Assembly: GCA_037444625.1 (NCBI GenBank)
Contig: JBBIMA010000005.1
Coordinates: 1 to 64,000 of the forward strand
Direction: 5' to 3'
DNA length: 64,000 bases
Origin: DTHT01 sp037444625
GTDB taxonomy: Bacteria; Acidobacteriota; Terriglobia; Bryobacterales; Bryobacteraceae
Every line of letters begins with the position of its first letter. Positions within the stretch are counted from its first letter, which is position 1. Of this stretch, positions 15,429-23,237 are shown in pieces. The translations under genes were made by a program, and so were the position numbers. Under the pieces are notes generated by a model. It saw only the letters and a list, made by a program, of their open reading frames with translations, had not been told where the DNA came from and searched no databases.

Positions 15429-15866
15429 ATGAACGCAAGGCCCCTGATCGCCACGCGCAGCGCCGTCCTGGCGGGCGCCGAAGGCGAACTGGTATCCGTC
15501 ACGATCACGCTCGAGCCGCGACAGCTCGAACGCTTGCTGGACGGGCTGGCGCGGCTGGACTTCCCGATCAACCCTCAGATTTACCATCAGGCGGCGGTAG
15601 TCTACGTTTTCGCCGACGGCCGCCGGCAGGTCCAGCCCGTCACCATGGTGGAATTCCCGGCCTACGCGGGCCGCCTCGAGCAGGTGCGCGAGACTTTGCG
15701 CAGCCTGGGCCTGCCTGAGGACGCCCTGGCCTGCCGCCCCATCCTGGAAGATCTGCGGGCCGATTCGCTGGCCACGGCCGCCCCGCCCGGCGCTCCCTAC
15801 CTCATGGCGATCCGCTACCGGGAGGGCCGCCAGGCCGCAGGCGGGCCTTCCCCGTCTCCTTGTTAG
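15429..15866 (+). CDS. Conserved-looking small protein of unknown function under a SAM-II riboswitch
   Basis: A 145-aa soluble protein that I do not recognise. Residues about 20-110 alternate strands and helices (VSVTITL, helix, AAVVYVFADG, VTMVEFPAYAGR, helix), which could be a ferredoxin- or ACT-like alpha/beta fold; the C-terminus is Pro/Ser-rich. The ATG follows GGGAGGA. It is the only gene between the SAM-II/terminator leader and an independently promoted DinB gene, so SAM should control it. A role in methionine, sulfur or methyl metabolism is inferred from that control alone. Confidence 0.7.
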   Translation: MNARPLIATRSAVLAGAEGELVSVTITLEPRQLERLLDGLARLDFPINPQIYHQAAVVYVFADGRRQVQPVTMVEFPAYAGRLEQVRETLRSLGLPEDALACRPILEDLRADSLATAAPPGAPYLMAIRYREGRQAAGGPSPSPC

Positions 15867-15880
15867 CGGCCGCCGGGGCA

Positions 15881-15886
15881 TAAAAT
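15881..15886 (+). promoter_or_regulatory. -10 box TAAAAT, leaderless start of DinB gene
   Basis: TAAAAT ends 6 nt before the ATG, and a TTGTTA at 15860 is a possible -35. The purine-rich GAAGG abuts the start codon and is too close to serve as a ribosome binding site. Confidence 0.55.
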
Positions 15887-15892
15887 CGAAGG

Positions 15893-16378
15893 ATGACTTC
15901 GGAAGCGGCGGATCGCTTGATCGCGCGGCTGCGCGAGCAGGCCCGCGAGGTGCACCGTCTGGTCTCCGGCTTGCCGGAGCCGCAACTGGCCTACCGGTTG
16001 GAAGCCGGTCAATGGTCACTCAAGGAGCTGCTCTGCCACCTCTGGCGCACGCAGCAGGTCTTCGAAGCGCGAATCCAACTCATGCTGGAGGAGAACAACC
16101 CCGAGATCGAGGTCTACGAGCCCGACGGCGACGAGCAGTTCGAGCGCCTGGCCGCCCGCTCGACCGCCGAGCTGCTGGCCGGCTTCCTGGCCGAACGCCA
16201 GGGCTTTCTCAAACGCCTGGGGGCGCTGGAGACCTCGAGCTGGGATCGTCCCGGCCGCCACCCCGAGTTTCCCTACTTCGACGTGCGGTTCCAGCTCGAG
16301 TACATGGCCCACCACGAGGCGCATCACATCTACCAGATGTTCCAGCGGCGCGCGGCCCTGGCCCCCGCTCCGCGCTAG
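15893..16378 (+). CDS. DinB-family metal-binding four-helix protein
   Basis: A 161-aa DinB/YfiT-like protein. The family folds as a four-helix bundle with a three-histidine metal site; some members are thiol-dependent transferases. Candidates for the three histidines are in LLCHLWR (near 49) and HHEAHHIYQ (near 140-146). WSLKEL before the first histidine is a family hallmark. Function here is unknown. It lies 26 bp after the SAM-II-controlled gene but has its own promoter. Confidence 0.82.
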   Translation: MTSEAADRLIARLREQAREVHRLVSGLPEPQLAYRLEAGQWSLKELLCHLWRTQQVFEARIQLMLEENNPEIEVYEPDGDEQFERLAARSTAELLAGFLAERQGFLKRLGALETSSWDRPGRHPEFPYFDVRFQLEYMAHHEAHHIYQMFQRRAALAPAPR

Positions 16379-16407
16379 TTCCCGGCCTCGCTGCGCCGCC
16401 GCCCGCC

Positions 16408-17472
16408 TCACGATGCGCCCGCGCGCGCCCGGGCGATCACCTCCCGCATGTACTCGGCGGCCAGTTGTGCGCTGGCGTCCACGAACTCGATGCCGACCGT
16501 CTGCCCGTTCACCACGGGTAGCGGATGGCAGAGCTCGTAGTTGATGTAGCCCCGATAGCCGGTCTCCAGCAGAGCGCGCACGAAGGGCGGGTAGTAGTCC
16601 TGCTGCGGGTCCTCGTAACCCTGGCGCTCATACCGGCCGTCGGGCCCGCGCGACACCGCCGCCCGCAGGATGGGACCGCCGGGCCGCGGCCTCTGGTATT
16701 CCCCGCCGAAGTGCGACTGCACTTGCAAGGACCCCGTCGCCAGCACCGCCTCGCGCACATAGGCCGGGTCCTTGCGCTCCAGGATGGGCGCATCCAGGCA
16801 GGCCTTCAGATGGGGCGAATCCACCTCCCGGATCATGCGCAGCATGTCCCGGTAGCTGTGGATCAGCGGCTTGTGGTTCTGGAGCGCCAGCGTCACCCCA
16901 TGCTCGCCCGCGTAGCGCGCCGCTTCGATCAGGCACTCCCGGCACCACTCCCAGGCCTGCTCCTCGGGAATCCCCTGATGGGCGGCGTCCCAAATGCGCT
17001 GGGCCAGATCGTAGCGGCCGCCTCCCTCGGGCGCTTTGTTGGCGCCGGGCCAGGCCAGAAACACGCGCAGGATCCCTGCCCCCAGGTCGGCCGTCAGGCG
17101 GATCAGCTCCCGCACCCAGGCCAACTGCGCCTGGCGGTGTTCAGGTATCGGACTGCTGAAATCGTTGTTGGCCGCCACCCCGCAGAGGGCCACGCCCTCA
17201 TCGGCCGCCAGGCGGCGGAGCTTGCGGCGCCGCTCGCCGGTCCAAAGGAGCGGGCAGCCGTGCGGCCGCTTGCCGTCTATCTCGATCCCCTGGTAACCGA
17301 ACCGGCGCGCTCGCTGGATGAGCTGCTCCGGCGTCAAGGCCTCCCCGCGGTACCACAGACCCAGATAGGTAATGCTGTACAGGCCGATCTTGATCTCGCC
17401 CGGGGGCGCGGGCGCCAGACCCGCAGCCGCCCCGGCGGCCAGAAACTCTCGACGGCGCATCCGTTCCGGCAT
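16408..17472 (-). CDS. Sugar phosphate isomerase/epimerase-like TIM-barrel protein, exported
   Basis: A 354-aa xylose-isomerase-like protein. The leader MRRREFLAAG plus an alanine-rich stretch looks Tat-like. The barrel shows the early GIEIDGKRP strand, ALQNHKPL, KACLDAPI and the late YINYELCHP, where metal-binding Glu, Asp and His are expected. Such exported isomerases commonly accompany Gfo/Idh proteins. A GAGG Shine-Dalgarno precedes the ATG, with a TATGAT box further upstream. It follows the ECF operon by 47 bp on the same strand but appears independently promoted. Confidence 0.82.
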   Translation of the reverse strand: MPERMRRREFLAAGAAAGLAPAPPGEIKIGLYSITYLGLWYRGEALTPEQLIQRARRFGYQGIEIDGKRPHGCPLLWTGERRRKLRRLAADEGVALCGVAANNDFSSPIPEHRQAQLAWVRELIRLTADLGAGILRVFLAWPGANKAPEGGGRYDLAQRIWDAAHQGIPEEQAWEWCRECLIEAARYAGEHGVTLALQNHKPLIHSYRDMLRMIREVDSPHLKACLDAPILERKDPAYVREAVLATGSLQVQSHFGGEYQRPRPGGPILRAAVSRGPDGRYERQGYEDPQQDYYPPFVRALLETGYRGYINYELCHPLPVVNGQTVGIEFVDASAQLAAEYMREVIARARAGAS

Positions 17473-17519
17473 GGAAACACCTCGCGTGCGCCATCATAGC
17501 GCGCTCCGCCGCCGTCCGC

Positions 17520-18209
17520 CTAGCGCAACCCGGCGCGCTCCAGCAGGCCCGCATCGCACAGCAGCTCGCCCGCCGGACCGTCGGCGATCACCGCCCCGGC
17601 CTCCAGCACCACGGCGCGGCGGGCCGCCCGGCGCAGGAACTCGACGTCGTGCCCCGTCACCACCAGCGTCAGTTGCAAGGTTTCCATCAGATCCGCCAGT
17701 TGCCGCACCGAACGCCCGTCGAGCTCCGCCGTCGGCTCGTCCATCAGCAGCAGCTCCGGCCGCATCGCCAGAGCGGCCGCGATCGCCGCCCGCTTGCGCT
17801 GGCCCAAGCTCAAGCGGCGCGCCGGGCGGTCCGCCTCCGCCTCCAGGCCCACGCCCGCCAACGCCTCCCGCGCCCGGGCCCAGGCCGCCTCGCGCGGCAA
17901 TCCGCGATTGTACAGCGGCAGGGCCACGTCCTCCAAAATCGTAGGCATGAACAGTTGATCCTCCGGATTCTGGAACACCACGCCCAGCCTATGGCGCGCC
18001 CCGGCAGGCGCGCCTCCGAACAGCCGGATGACGCCCGAGGCCCGATGCAACCCCAACAGACACCACAGCAGCGTGCTCTTGCCCGCTCCGTTGCCCCCCA
18101 CGATCGCCACCCGCTCGCCCGCCCGCACCTCCAGCGTGATCGCGCGCAGCACCGGCCGCTCCGTCTCGTAACCGAAGCTGAGCCCGCGGGCCTCGATCAC
18201 CAGGCTCAC
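17520..18209 (-). CDS. ECF transporter ATPase (EcfA/CbiO type)
   Basis: A 229-aa ABC ATPase powering the energy-coupling-factor transporter of this operon. Walker A GGNGAGKST, Q-loop NPEDQ, signature LSLGQRKR, Walker B LLMDEPTAELD and the H-loop histidine in TGHD are intact. The start is a GTG in a GTGA overlap with the EcfT stop. Only one ATPase gene is present, so it presumably works as a homodimer, as in dedicated (group I) ECF systems. It ends the operon. Confidence 0.93.
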   Translation of the reverse strand: MSLVIEARGLSFGYETERPVLRAITLEVRAGERVAIVGGNGAGKSTLLWCLLGLHRASGVIRLFGGAPAGARHRLGVVFQNPEDQLFMPTILEDVALPLYNRGLPREAAWARAREALAGVGLEAEADRPARRLSLGQRKRAAIAAALAMRPELLLMDEPTAELDGRSVRQLADLMETLQLTLVVTGHDVEFLRRAARRAVVLEAGAVIADGPAGELLCDAGLLERAGLR

Positions 18210-18730
18210 TGACCTAACCCCCGCAGCCACTGCGCCGCGTAGAAACGCTCGGCGCGAGTCAGCGCCCGCTGAAACAGCCCGGCCAGGGCCCACTCGAGCG
18301 ACCGGAACCCTCCCGGGCCCATCCGCCGGGGCGCGGCCAGCCGCCGCGCGATCAGCAGGCGGCGCGCTTCCTCGCCCAATACCCAGGCGAAGTGCGCCGT
18401 GAACAAGCCGAACATGATCGCCCCTTGCCGCCGGCTTCCCGGCCGAGACGCCGCCAGCAGCCGCGCGCCCGACAGGCCCGCCAGCGCCGCCCTCGACAGC
18501 AGGAAGACCGCCAGCGTGCGTACTCCAAGCAGCGAGATCTCCCGGCGCCCCAGCCACTCCAGAGCGGCCAGCGTCAGAGCGAACAGCGCCGCCGGAATCA
18601 GGCCCGCCGCCGCGACTCGCCTCTTCCCGTACGCCCGCGCACGCGCCGCCAGGCCGACAGCCAACGCGCCCCACACGACCGCCGCTTGCGGCGCCAGAGC
18701 TGCCGCCACCGCCGCCGCGGCCAGCGCCAC
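18206..18730 (-). CDS. ECF transporter transmembrane component (EcfT/CbiQ type), short
   Basis: About 174 aa with four or five hydrophobic segments and an Arg-rich C-terminal coupling region (EEARRLLIARRL, then YAAQWLRGLG), which matches CbiQ/EcfT. That is shorter than the usual 220-260 aa, mainly at the N-terminus. The start is uncertain: I chose a GTG just after the methyltransferase stop; a GTG at 18763 inside that gene would add 11 residues. It couples ATP hydrolysis in EcfA to movement of the substrate-binding S component. Confidence 0.82.
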   Translation of the reverse strand: MALAAAAVAAALAPQAAVVWGALAVGLAARARAYGKRRVAAAGLIPAALFALTLAALEWLGRREISLLGVRTLAVFLLSRAALAGLSGARLLAASRPGSRRQGAIMFGLFTAHFAWVLGEEARRLLIARRLAAPRRMGPGGFRSLEWALAGLFQRALTRAERFYAAQWLRGLGQ

Positions 18731-18747
18731 CCGCCCCAGCGACTTGC

Positions 18748-19353
18748 TTACCCTTTCCGGCACCGCAGGAAATACCAGTCCGGCGCCTCTTCGGCACACT
18801 CGATCCGGGCCCCCAGGGCGGCCAGCACGCCCGCCGTCTCGGCCACCGGCGGCAGGCGGTCCTCCGAAACCGGCCCTTCGATCTGCGCGTGAAAGGCGTT
18901 CAACTGCTCGCTGCTCATCAGGTGCCCGACGGCCAGCACGCCGGCCGGGGCGAGCGCCGCCAGCAACGGGGCCAAAGCCTCCCGCAGCGGGCCCAGATGC
19001 GGCAGCACGTTGAAAAGCAGCACGACCTGGAAGCTCCCCGGCCGGAACGGTAGCGCCAGGCCGTCGGCGCATACCCGCGCCACGCGTCGGTCGGGCGTAC
19101 GCGCGGCATTCTCGGCCAGCATGCGCCAGGCGAAGTCCAGCTCGACGATAAGCGCCCCGGGCGGCGCCAGCTCCAACAGCCCCTCCAGCAGGATGCCTGT
19201 GCCGCAGCCCACGTCCAGGATGCGACGCGCCTGCTCCGGCAGCGCCCGCTCCAGATAGCGCCGGACTTTGCCCGGCTGGTCCTCCGCTCCGGGCAGGTGA
19301 TCCCAGGCCGGGGCCAGCTCCTCGAAGTACCGGCGCTTGGCGCTACGGCTCAT
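18748..19353 (-). CDS. Class I SAM-dependent methyltransferase inside the TonB-ECF operon
   Basis: A 201-aa Rossmann methyltransferase: motif I ILDVGCGTG, acidic loop near IVELDFAW, a CADGLALPF segment (motif II region) and LLFNVLPHL (motif III region). The start overlaps the S-component gene by 11 bp, so both are made together. Such an enzyme is not a standard ECF part. It may modify the imported compound or a precursor, so it hints at the substrate. It resembles the BioC/UbiE group generally, but I cannot assign a substrate. Confidence 0.88.
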   Translation of the reverse strand: MSRSAKRRYFEELAPAWDHLPGAEDQPGKVRRYLERALPEQARRILDVGCGTGILLEGLLELAPPGALIVELDFAWRMLAENAARTPDRRVARVCADGLALPFRPGSFQVVLLFNVLPHLGPLREALAPLLAALAPAGVLAVGHLMSSEQLNAFHAQIEGPVSEDRLPPVAETAGVLAALGARIECAEEAPDWYFLRCRKG

Positions 19354-19861
19354 CGGCGAACAGCGGGCTGCGGCGGCGCTCGAGCATTCCCACCACCAGC
19401 GGCGTCACCCCGAGCTGCAAGGCCACTCCGGGAAGCCCGTGCAACAAGGCCGCCCAGGCACTCAGCGCGGGCGGCAGTCCCCAGCGCCCGGCCAGCGCCC
19501 AGCTCAAAGCGAAGCTCAGCAACCGGCCGCAGCAGACGGCGCTGATCAGCGCGGGCCAGACGCGCCGCCGGCTCAGCAGCCGCACCAAGGCCGCCACACC
19601 CCCCAGCGTCGCGCCCTCCAGGGCCACGATCAGCACCACCGGCGGGTACAGCGGAGGCATCCCGGTCGCCAGTCCGGACAGCAGGGGGGCGCTGAGACCG
19701 GTCAGCACGGCCCAGCCGGGCCCCACCAGGAAGCCGTTGATCAGCAGCGGCAGCAGCATCGGCAGGAACTGGCTGCCTAAGCCCGCCATGTGGAAGCCCA
19801 GCGGCAGAGTCAGGGCCAGCGCCGCCATCGCTGCGCTGATCGTCATCGGGCGGAGGCGCAT
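19343..19861 (-). CDS. ECF transporter substrate-binding S component, unknown substrate
   Basis: A 172-aa membrane protein with five or six helices. The first helix contains an AxxxA pattern (SAAMAALAL), known to contact EcfT in S components. The segments GFHMAGLGSQFLPM and SGLATGMPPLYPP resemble S components of the ECF_trnsprt type (thiamin/cobalamin/orphan groups). It lacks the CbiM N-terminal histidine-rich start, so it is not a classical cobalt/nickel CbiM. Its ATG shares one base with the receptor stop codon. Confidence 0.8.
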   Translation of the reverse strand: MRLRPMTISAAMAALALTLPLGFHMAGLGSQFLPMLLPLLINGFLVGPGWAVLTGLSAPLLSGLATGMPPLYPPVVLIVALEGATLGGVAALVRLLSRRRVWPALISAVCCGRLLSFALSWALAGRWGLPPALSAWAALLHGLPGVALQLGVTPLVVGMLERRRSPLFADEP

Positions 19862-21882
19862 CAAAAGCTCAGCATAAACCCGCCCGCGGCGTTGATGCCC
19901 GGCATGGGATAGCCGTCCACCACCTGGTAGCGCTTGTCGAACAGGTTGTCCACCAGCAGGAAAAGGCTGTGGCGGCGGCCGAGCGGCGCCGTCAGCTTGA
20001 GGCTCGCAACGTGGTAGCCGCCCAACTGGCGGGTGCGCTGCGCGTTGACCCACAACCGGCCCACCGCCATCCCGCTCAGGTTCACGAAGACCCGCCTGAA
20101 GTCCGCCTCCAGGGCGTAGTTGACCTTGGTGCGCGGCACGTAGGCGGGCAGGTTGGTGGACCACATGCGCAACCATCCCGCCGAAAGCCGCAGACGGCGC
20201 AGCGGCCGGTAGCGCACCGCGTTCTCCAAGCCGCGGTGGATGGCCGCCCCGGAGTTCTCCAGCCGCAGGTTGGGATAGCGGCCGGTGGTGACGATCAGGT
20301 TGCCGGCGTCGGCGTAGAAGGCGGTCAGGGAGGTCTCCAGGTTCGGCCGCGGCCGGCCCAGCCAGCTCAACTCGTAGTTGTACAGCTCCTCGCGGCGCAG
20401 CGCCGGATTGGGCGCCGGGAACAAGTACAGCTCGCGGATGGTGGGATTGCGAAAGCCCCGCGCGAGCGACGCGGCCAGGGTGTGGTCGGGATGCAGGCTC
20501 AGGCTGAGGCCCGCTTCGGGCGCGGCGATGCCGCCCGCCGCGGAGTTCGATTCGTAGCGCGCGCCGGCGTGAAGCCGCAGCCGCGACTGCGGCGTCCAGT
20601 TCAGCCGGCCGAAGCCCGCCCCGCTGGTCAACTCGTGACGGCCGTAATCCAGTCGGGTCAGGACGTTGCGGGCCCGCCCGCCGTAGTTGACCGCATCCCC
20701 GCCGACCTCGGCCAGCAGGCCCGGCCGCACGGCCACTTGCTCATACAGCCTCAGCCCCGTAGTGCGGTCCACCGAGCGGAAGCCGTCCGTGATGAAGTGC
20801 CGCCCGTGATTGGAAAACACCGCCAAATGGCCCCAGGCGCGCTCGGCGGCGTTATCCAACTGGAAACTTCCGCCGCCCCGCCCCACCGCTGCGAAGCTGC
20901 CGGCCAGCGGGGCAAACACCGGCCCGGGGTCCTCCACATAGAAATGGCCGTAGCGGCCGCGAACCGAAGCCTTCCAGACCGCGCTCAGATCGTAGCCCGC
21001 CGCCACCGATCCCTCCTGCGAGCGGAAGGCCGCGCGGGCTCGCTCGCCTCGGGTGTGCGAAACGCCGGCCGCGACGGTGTAGAAGCCGCGCCCGAGGCGG
21101 GCACCGTTGGAAAGCCGGTGCTGCCCCGTCCGGTACGAGCCCAGCCCCGAACTGAGCCTGGTTTCCATGCGCTCGGGCGGCGGCGCGGAGCGGATCTCGA
21201 TCACCCCGCCCATCGCGTTGCTGCCGTAAAGCAGCGAGGCCGGGCCCTCGACGACCTTCACTGAGCCGGCATCCGCCAGGCCGTAGAAATCGGGCAGCGG
21301 GTGGCCCATCAGGCCCTGGTAATCGGGCCGCCCGTCCACCACGATCAACACGCCCGTGTTGGGCTGGCCGCCCACGCCCCGGATGGTCACGACGCCCGTG
21401 CCGTTGGTGGCGATGCCGTAGCCCATCACACCCCGCCGGGTCAGGAAAGCGCCGGGTGCCAGCTTCTCGACCGCGTCCAGCACCGTGCGGGCGCCGCGCT
21501 GGTCCATCTCGACCCGGCTGCCCGAGATCGGCCCGGCCTGGGGCGTCTCGCGCACCACGACTTCCAAAGTAGTCCGCACCACGGCGGGGCGCAGGGTGAT
21601 GGTCAGCTCGCTTTCCGGCACCCGTTCGATCGCGCGCGCCTCGGGTTCGAAGCCCGGAGCAGCGGCGCGCACCTCGGCCGGCAGGTCGCACTCCAGGCTC
21701 GCCTGGCCGGTCTCGTCGCTCAGGGCGCGGGCCGAGCCTGACAGGCACTCCAGGCGCGCCCGGGCGATGGGCAGGCCGTGGGAATCAAGCACGCGCAGCC
21801 GCAAGCTATGGGCCGGGCAGAACAGGGGCAGCAGGAGGAACAATGTGACAGGACGCATGGCGCGATGCACCGAACAGACCAT
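19861..21882 (-). CDS. TonB-dependent outer-membrane receptor of ECF operon
   Basis: A 673-aa receptor that imports a ligand across the outer membrane using TonB. Visible parts: signal peptide (TLFLLLPLF), a carboxypeptidase-regulatory-like domain (about 27-100), a plug (about 105-240, with TIRGVGGQPN, VVDGRPDY and the LLYGSNAMGG element) and a 22-strand-type barrel ending in the aromatic ...GGFMLSF. The start is the ATG 9 nt after CATAAT; a second ATG eight codons later is possible. It heads an operon with S component, methyltransferase, EcfT and EcfA, so outer- and inner-membrane uptake of one ligand are co-transcribed. Confidence 0.93.
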   Translation of the reverse strand: MVCSVHRAMRPVTLFLLLPLFCPAHSLRLRVLDSHGLPIARARLECLSGSARALSDETGQASLECDLPAEVRAAAPGFEPEARAIERVPESELTITLRPAVVRTTLEVVVRETPQAGPISGSRVEMDQRGARTVLDAVEKLAPGAFLTRRGVMGYGIATNGTGVVTIRGVGGQPNTGVLIVVDGRPDYQGLMGHPLPDFYGLADAGSVKVVEGPASLLYGSNAMGGVIEIRSAPPPERMETRLSSGLGSYRTGQHRLSNGARLGRGFYTVAAGVSHTRGERARAAFRSQEGSVAAGYDLSAVWKASVRGRYGHFYVEDPGPVFAPLAGSFAAVGRGGGSFQLDNAAERAWGHLAVFSNHGRHFITDGFRSVDRTTGLRLYEQVAVRPGLLAEVGGDAVNYGGRARNVLTRLDYGRHELTSGAGFGRLNWTPQSRLRLHAGARYESNSAAGGIAAPEAGLSLSLHPDHTLAASLARGFRNPTIRELYLFPAPNPALRREELYNYELSWLGRPRPNLETSLTAFYADAGNLIVTTGRYPNLRLENSGAAIHRGLENAVRYRPLRRLRLSAGWLRMWSTNLPAYVPRTKVNYALEADFRRVFVNLSGMAVGRLWVNAQRTRQLGGYHVASLKLTAPLGRRHSLFLLVDNLFDKRYQVVDGYPMPGINAAGGFMLSF

Positions 21883-21912
21883 GGTAGCACGATTATGCTT
21901 TTCGTGCTACCA
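21882..21912. promoter_or_regulatory. Perfect palindrome (11-bp arms, 9-bp spacer) over the TonB-ECF promoter
   Basis: TGGTAGCACGA and TCGTGCTACCA flank nine bases. The left arm overlaps the start codon of the receptor and the spacer holds most of its -10 box, so a bound protein would block transcription. The core GTAGCAC-N13-GTGCTAC has the 7-13-7 layout of some NikR operators, but the half-site sequence differs. No regulator gene is adjacent. Confidence 0.7.
21892..21897 (-). promoter_or_regulatory. -10 box CATAAT of the TonB-ECF operon
   Basis: CATAAT on the minus strand ends 9 nt before the ATG, predicting a leader of about 2-3 nt. It lies within the palindromic operator. Confidence 0.55.
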
Positions 21913-21961
21913 ACGCCGCGGGCCGATTCCGGCCGCCTCCCGCCAAGCCGCCCGCGCCCGC

Positions 21962-21967
21962 TATACT
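21962..21967 (+). promoter_or_regulatory. -10 box TATACT, near-leaderless start of phosphatase gene
   Basis: TATACT ends 10 nt before the ATG and no Shine-Dalgarno is visible. Confidence 0.5.
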
Positions 21968-21977
21968 GCCAACAGCC

Positions 21978-23219
21978 ATGAAGAAACTACTCCTGCTGGT
22001 TGTCCTTGCCCTCTTTCAAGCGCCCGCCCAGACGTCCCAGGAGCGCCTGGCGCAAGTGCGCCAGAAATTGCAACGCCTGGACGCCGCCACGGTCGCGGAG
22101 CTGCTGGCCCAGGCCGCCGGCGATCCCGATCACGAAATCCGCTACCTCATCCTGGACCGCCTGGGCCGCACTCAGAACCCCCAGGTACGCGAGGCGCTCG
22201 AGCGGCACGCGGCCGCCGATCCGGACGCCCGCGTGGCCTTGTTGGCCCTGGAGCGGTTGCGCCTCCTACAGGCGCGCGAGCTGGGCGAGTTGTTCCAGAA
22301 GCGGCTGGCCCTGGCCGCCCGGCAGAACGACCCGAAGGCGCTGGAAACTCTTCGCGCGGCCCACCAGCGCTGGGCCACGCACGCCCGGGGCGCGACCCTG
22401 CCCGGCTTTTTCCAGCAACCGCCGCCCGCCTTCCAGGCCGTGCCCGCCAGGGGCCTCCTGCGGGTGGCGGCCATCGGCGACTTCGGCCAGGAGAACGAGA
22501 ACCAGCGCGCCGTCGCGGCCGCGCTGGCCGCTGCTCATCGGCGCCGGCCTTTCCATCTGGGCCTCACCCTGGGCGACAACTTCGTGCCCGACGGCGTGAC
22601 CGATCCGGACGATCCGCGCTGGAAGGGAGGCTGGGTGCAGATCTACGACTCCCTCCGCATCCCCTTTTTCGCCAGCACCGGCAATCACGACTGGGGACTG
22701 GCCGACAGCCCCGCCGCCCAGATTCTCTACGCCGGGCGCAGCCGAAGCTGGCGCATGCCCGCGCTTTACTACACCTTCACCGCCGGGCCGGCCCAGTTTT
22801 TCGCCCTGGCCACTCACGCTTTTTCGGAGACGCAGGCCGAGTGGCTGCGCCGGGAGCTGGAGCGCAGTACGGCCCGCTGGAAGATCGTCTACGGCCATCA
22901 CCCCATCTACTCCTACGGGGTGCACGGGGACACGCCCGAGCTCCAGCGCCTGCTGCTGCCGGTCTTGCAAGGCCGCGCCCAGCTTTACATCGCGGGCCAC
23001 GATCACCTTCCGCAACACCTCCGGCCGGAGGGCGGGGTGCACTTCCTGGTGGGGCCTGCTGGGGGGCAGAGCTCGCGGCCGGACAAGTCCGGTCCGCGCA
23101 CTTTGTTCAGCGGCTCTTTCTACGGCTTCATCACGCTGGAGATTGACCGGGAGCGCATCCGGGCGGCCTTCCTGGACACCGAGGGCAAGACGCGCTACGA
23201 GACCGCCATCGCACCCTGA
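21978..23219 (+). CDS. Exported purple-acid-phosphatase-like metallophosphoesterase with helical-repeat N-terminus
   Basis: A 413-aa secreted protein: signal peptide (KKLLLLVVLALF), a helical region (about 20-145) resembling HEAT repeats, then a calcineurin-type phosphoesterase of the tartrate-resistant/purple acid phosphatase kind. All five metal motifs are visible in order: GDFG, LGDN, GNHD, GHHP and GHDH. It probably releases phosphate from organic esters outside the cytoplasm. The helical N-terminus is not usual for this class. It is divergent from the TonB-ECF operon, 95 bp away, and could share its operator. Confidence 0.88.
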   Translation: MKKLLLLVVLALFQAPAQTSQERLAQVRQKLQRLDAATVAELLAQAAGDPDHEIRYLILDRLGRTQNPQVREALERHAAADPDARVALLALERLRLLQARELGELFQKRLALAARQNDPKALETLRAAHQRWATHARGATLPGFFQQPPPAFQAVPARGLLRVAAIGDFGQENENQRAVAAALAAAHRRRPFHLGLTLGDNFVPDGVTDPDDPRWKGGWVQIYDSLRIPFFASTGNHDWGLADSPAAQILYAGRSRSWRMPALYYTFTAGPAQFFALATHAFSETQAEWLRRELERSTARWKIVYGHHPIYSYGVHGDTPELQRLLLPVLQGRAQLYIAGHDHLPQHLRPEGGVHFLVGPAGGQSSRPDKSGPRTLFSGSFYGFITLEIDRERIRAAFLDTEGKTRYETAIAP

Positions 23220-23237
23220 CGGGGGAACCGCGCCTCT

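Noticed and set aside
19343..19861. S component as CbiM (cobalt/nickel)
   Set aside because: The conserved N-terminal His-containing metal site of CbiM is missing; the EcfT and EcfA similarity to CbiQ/CbiO is generic to the ECF family.
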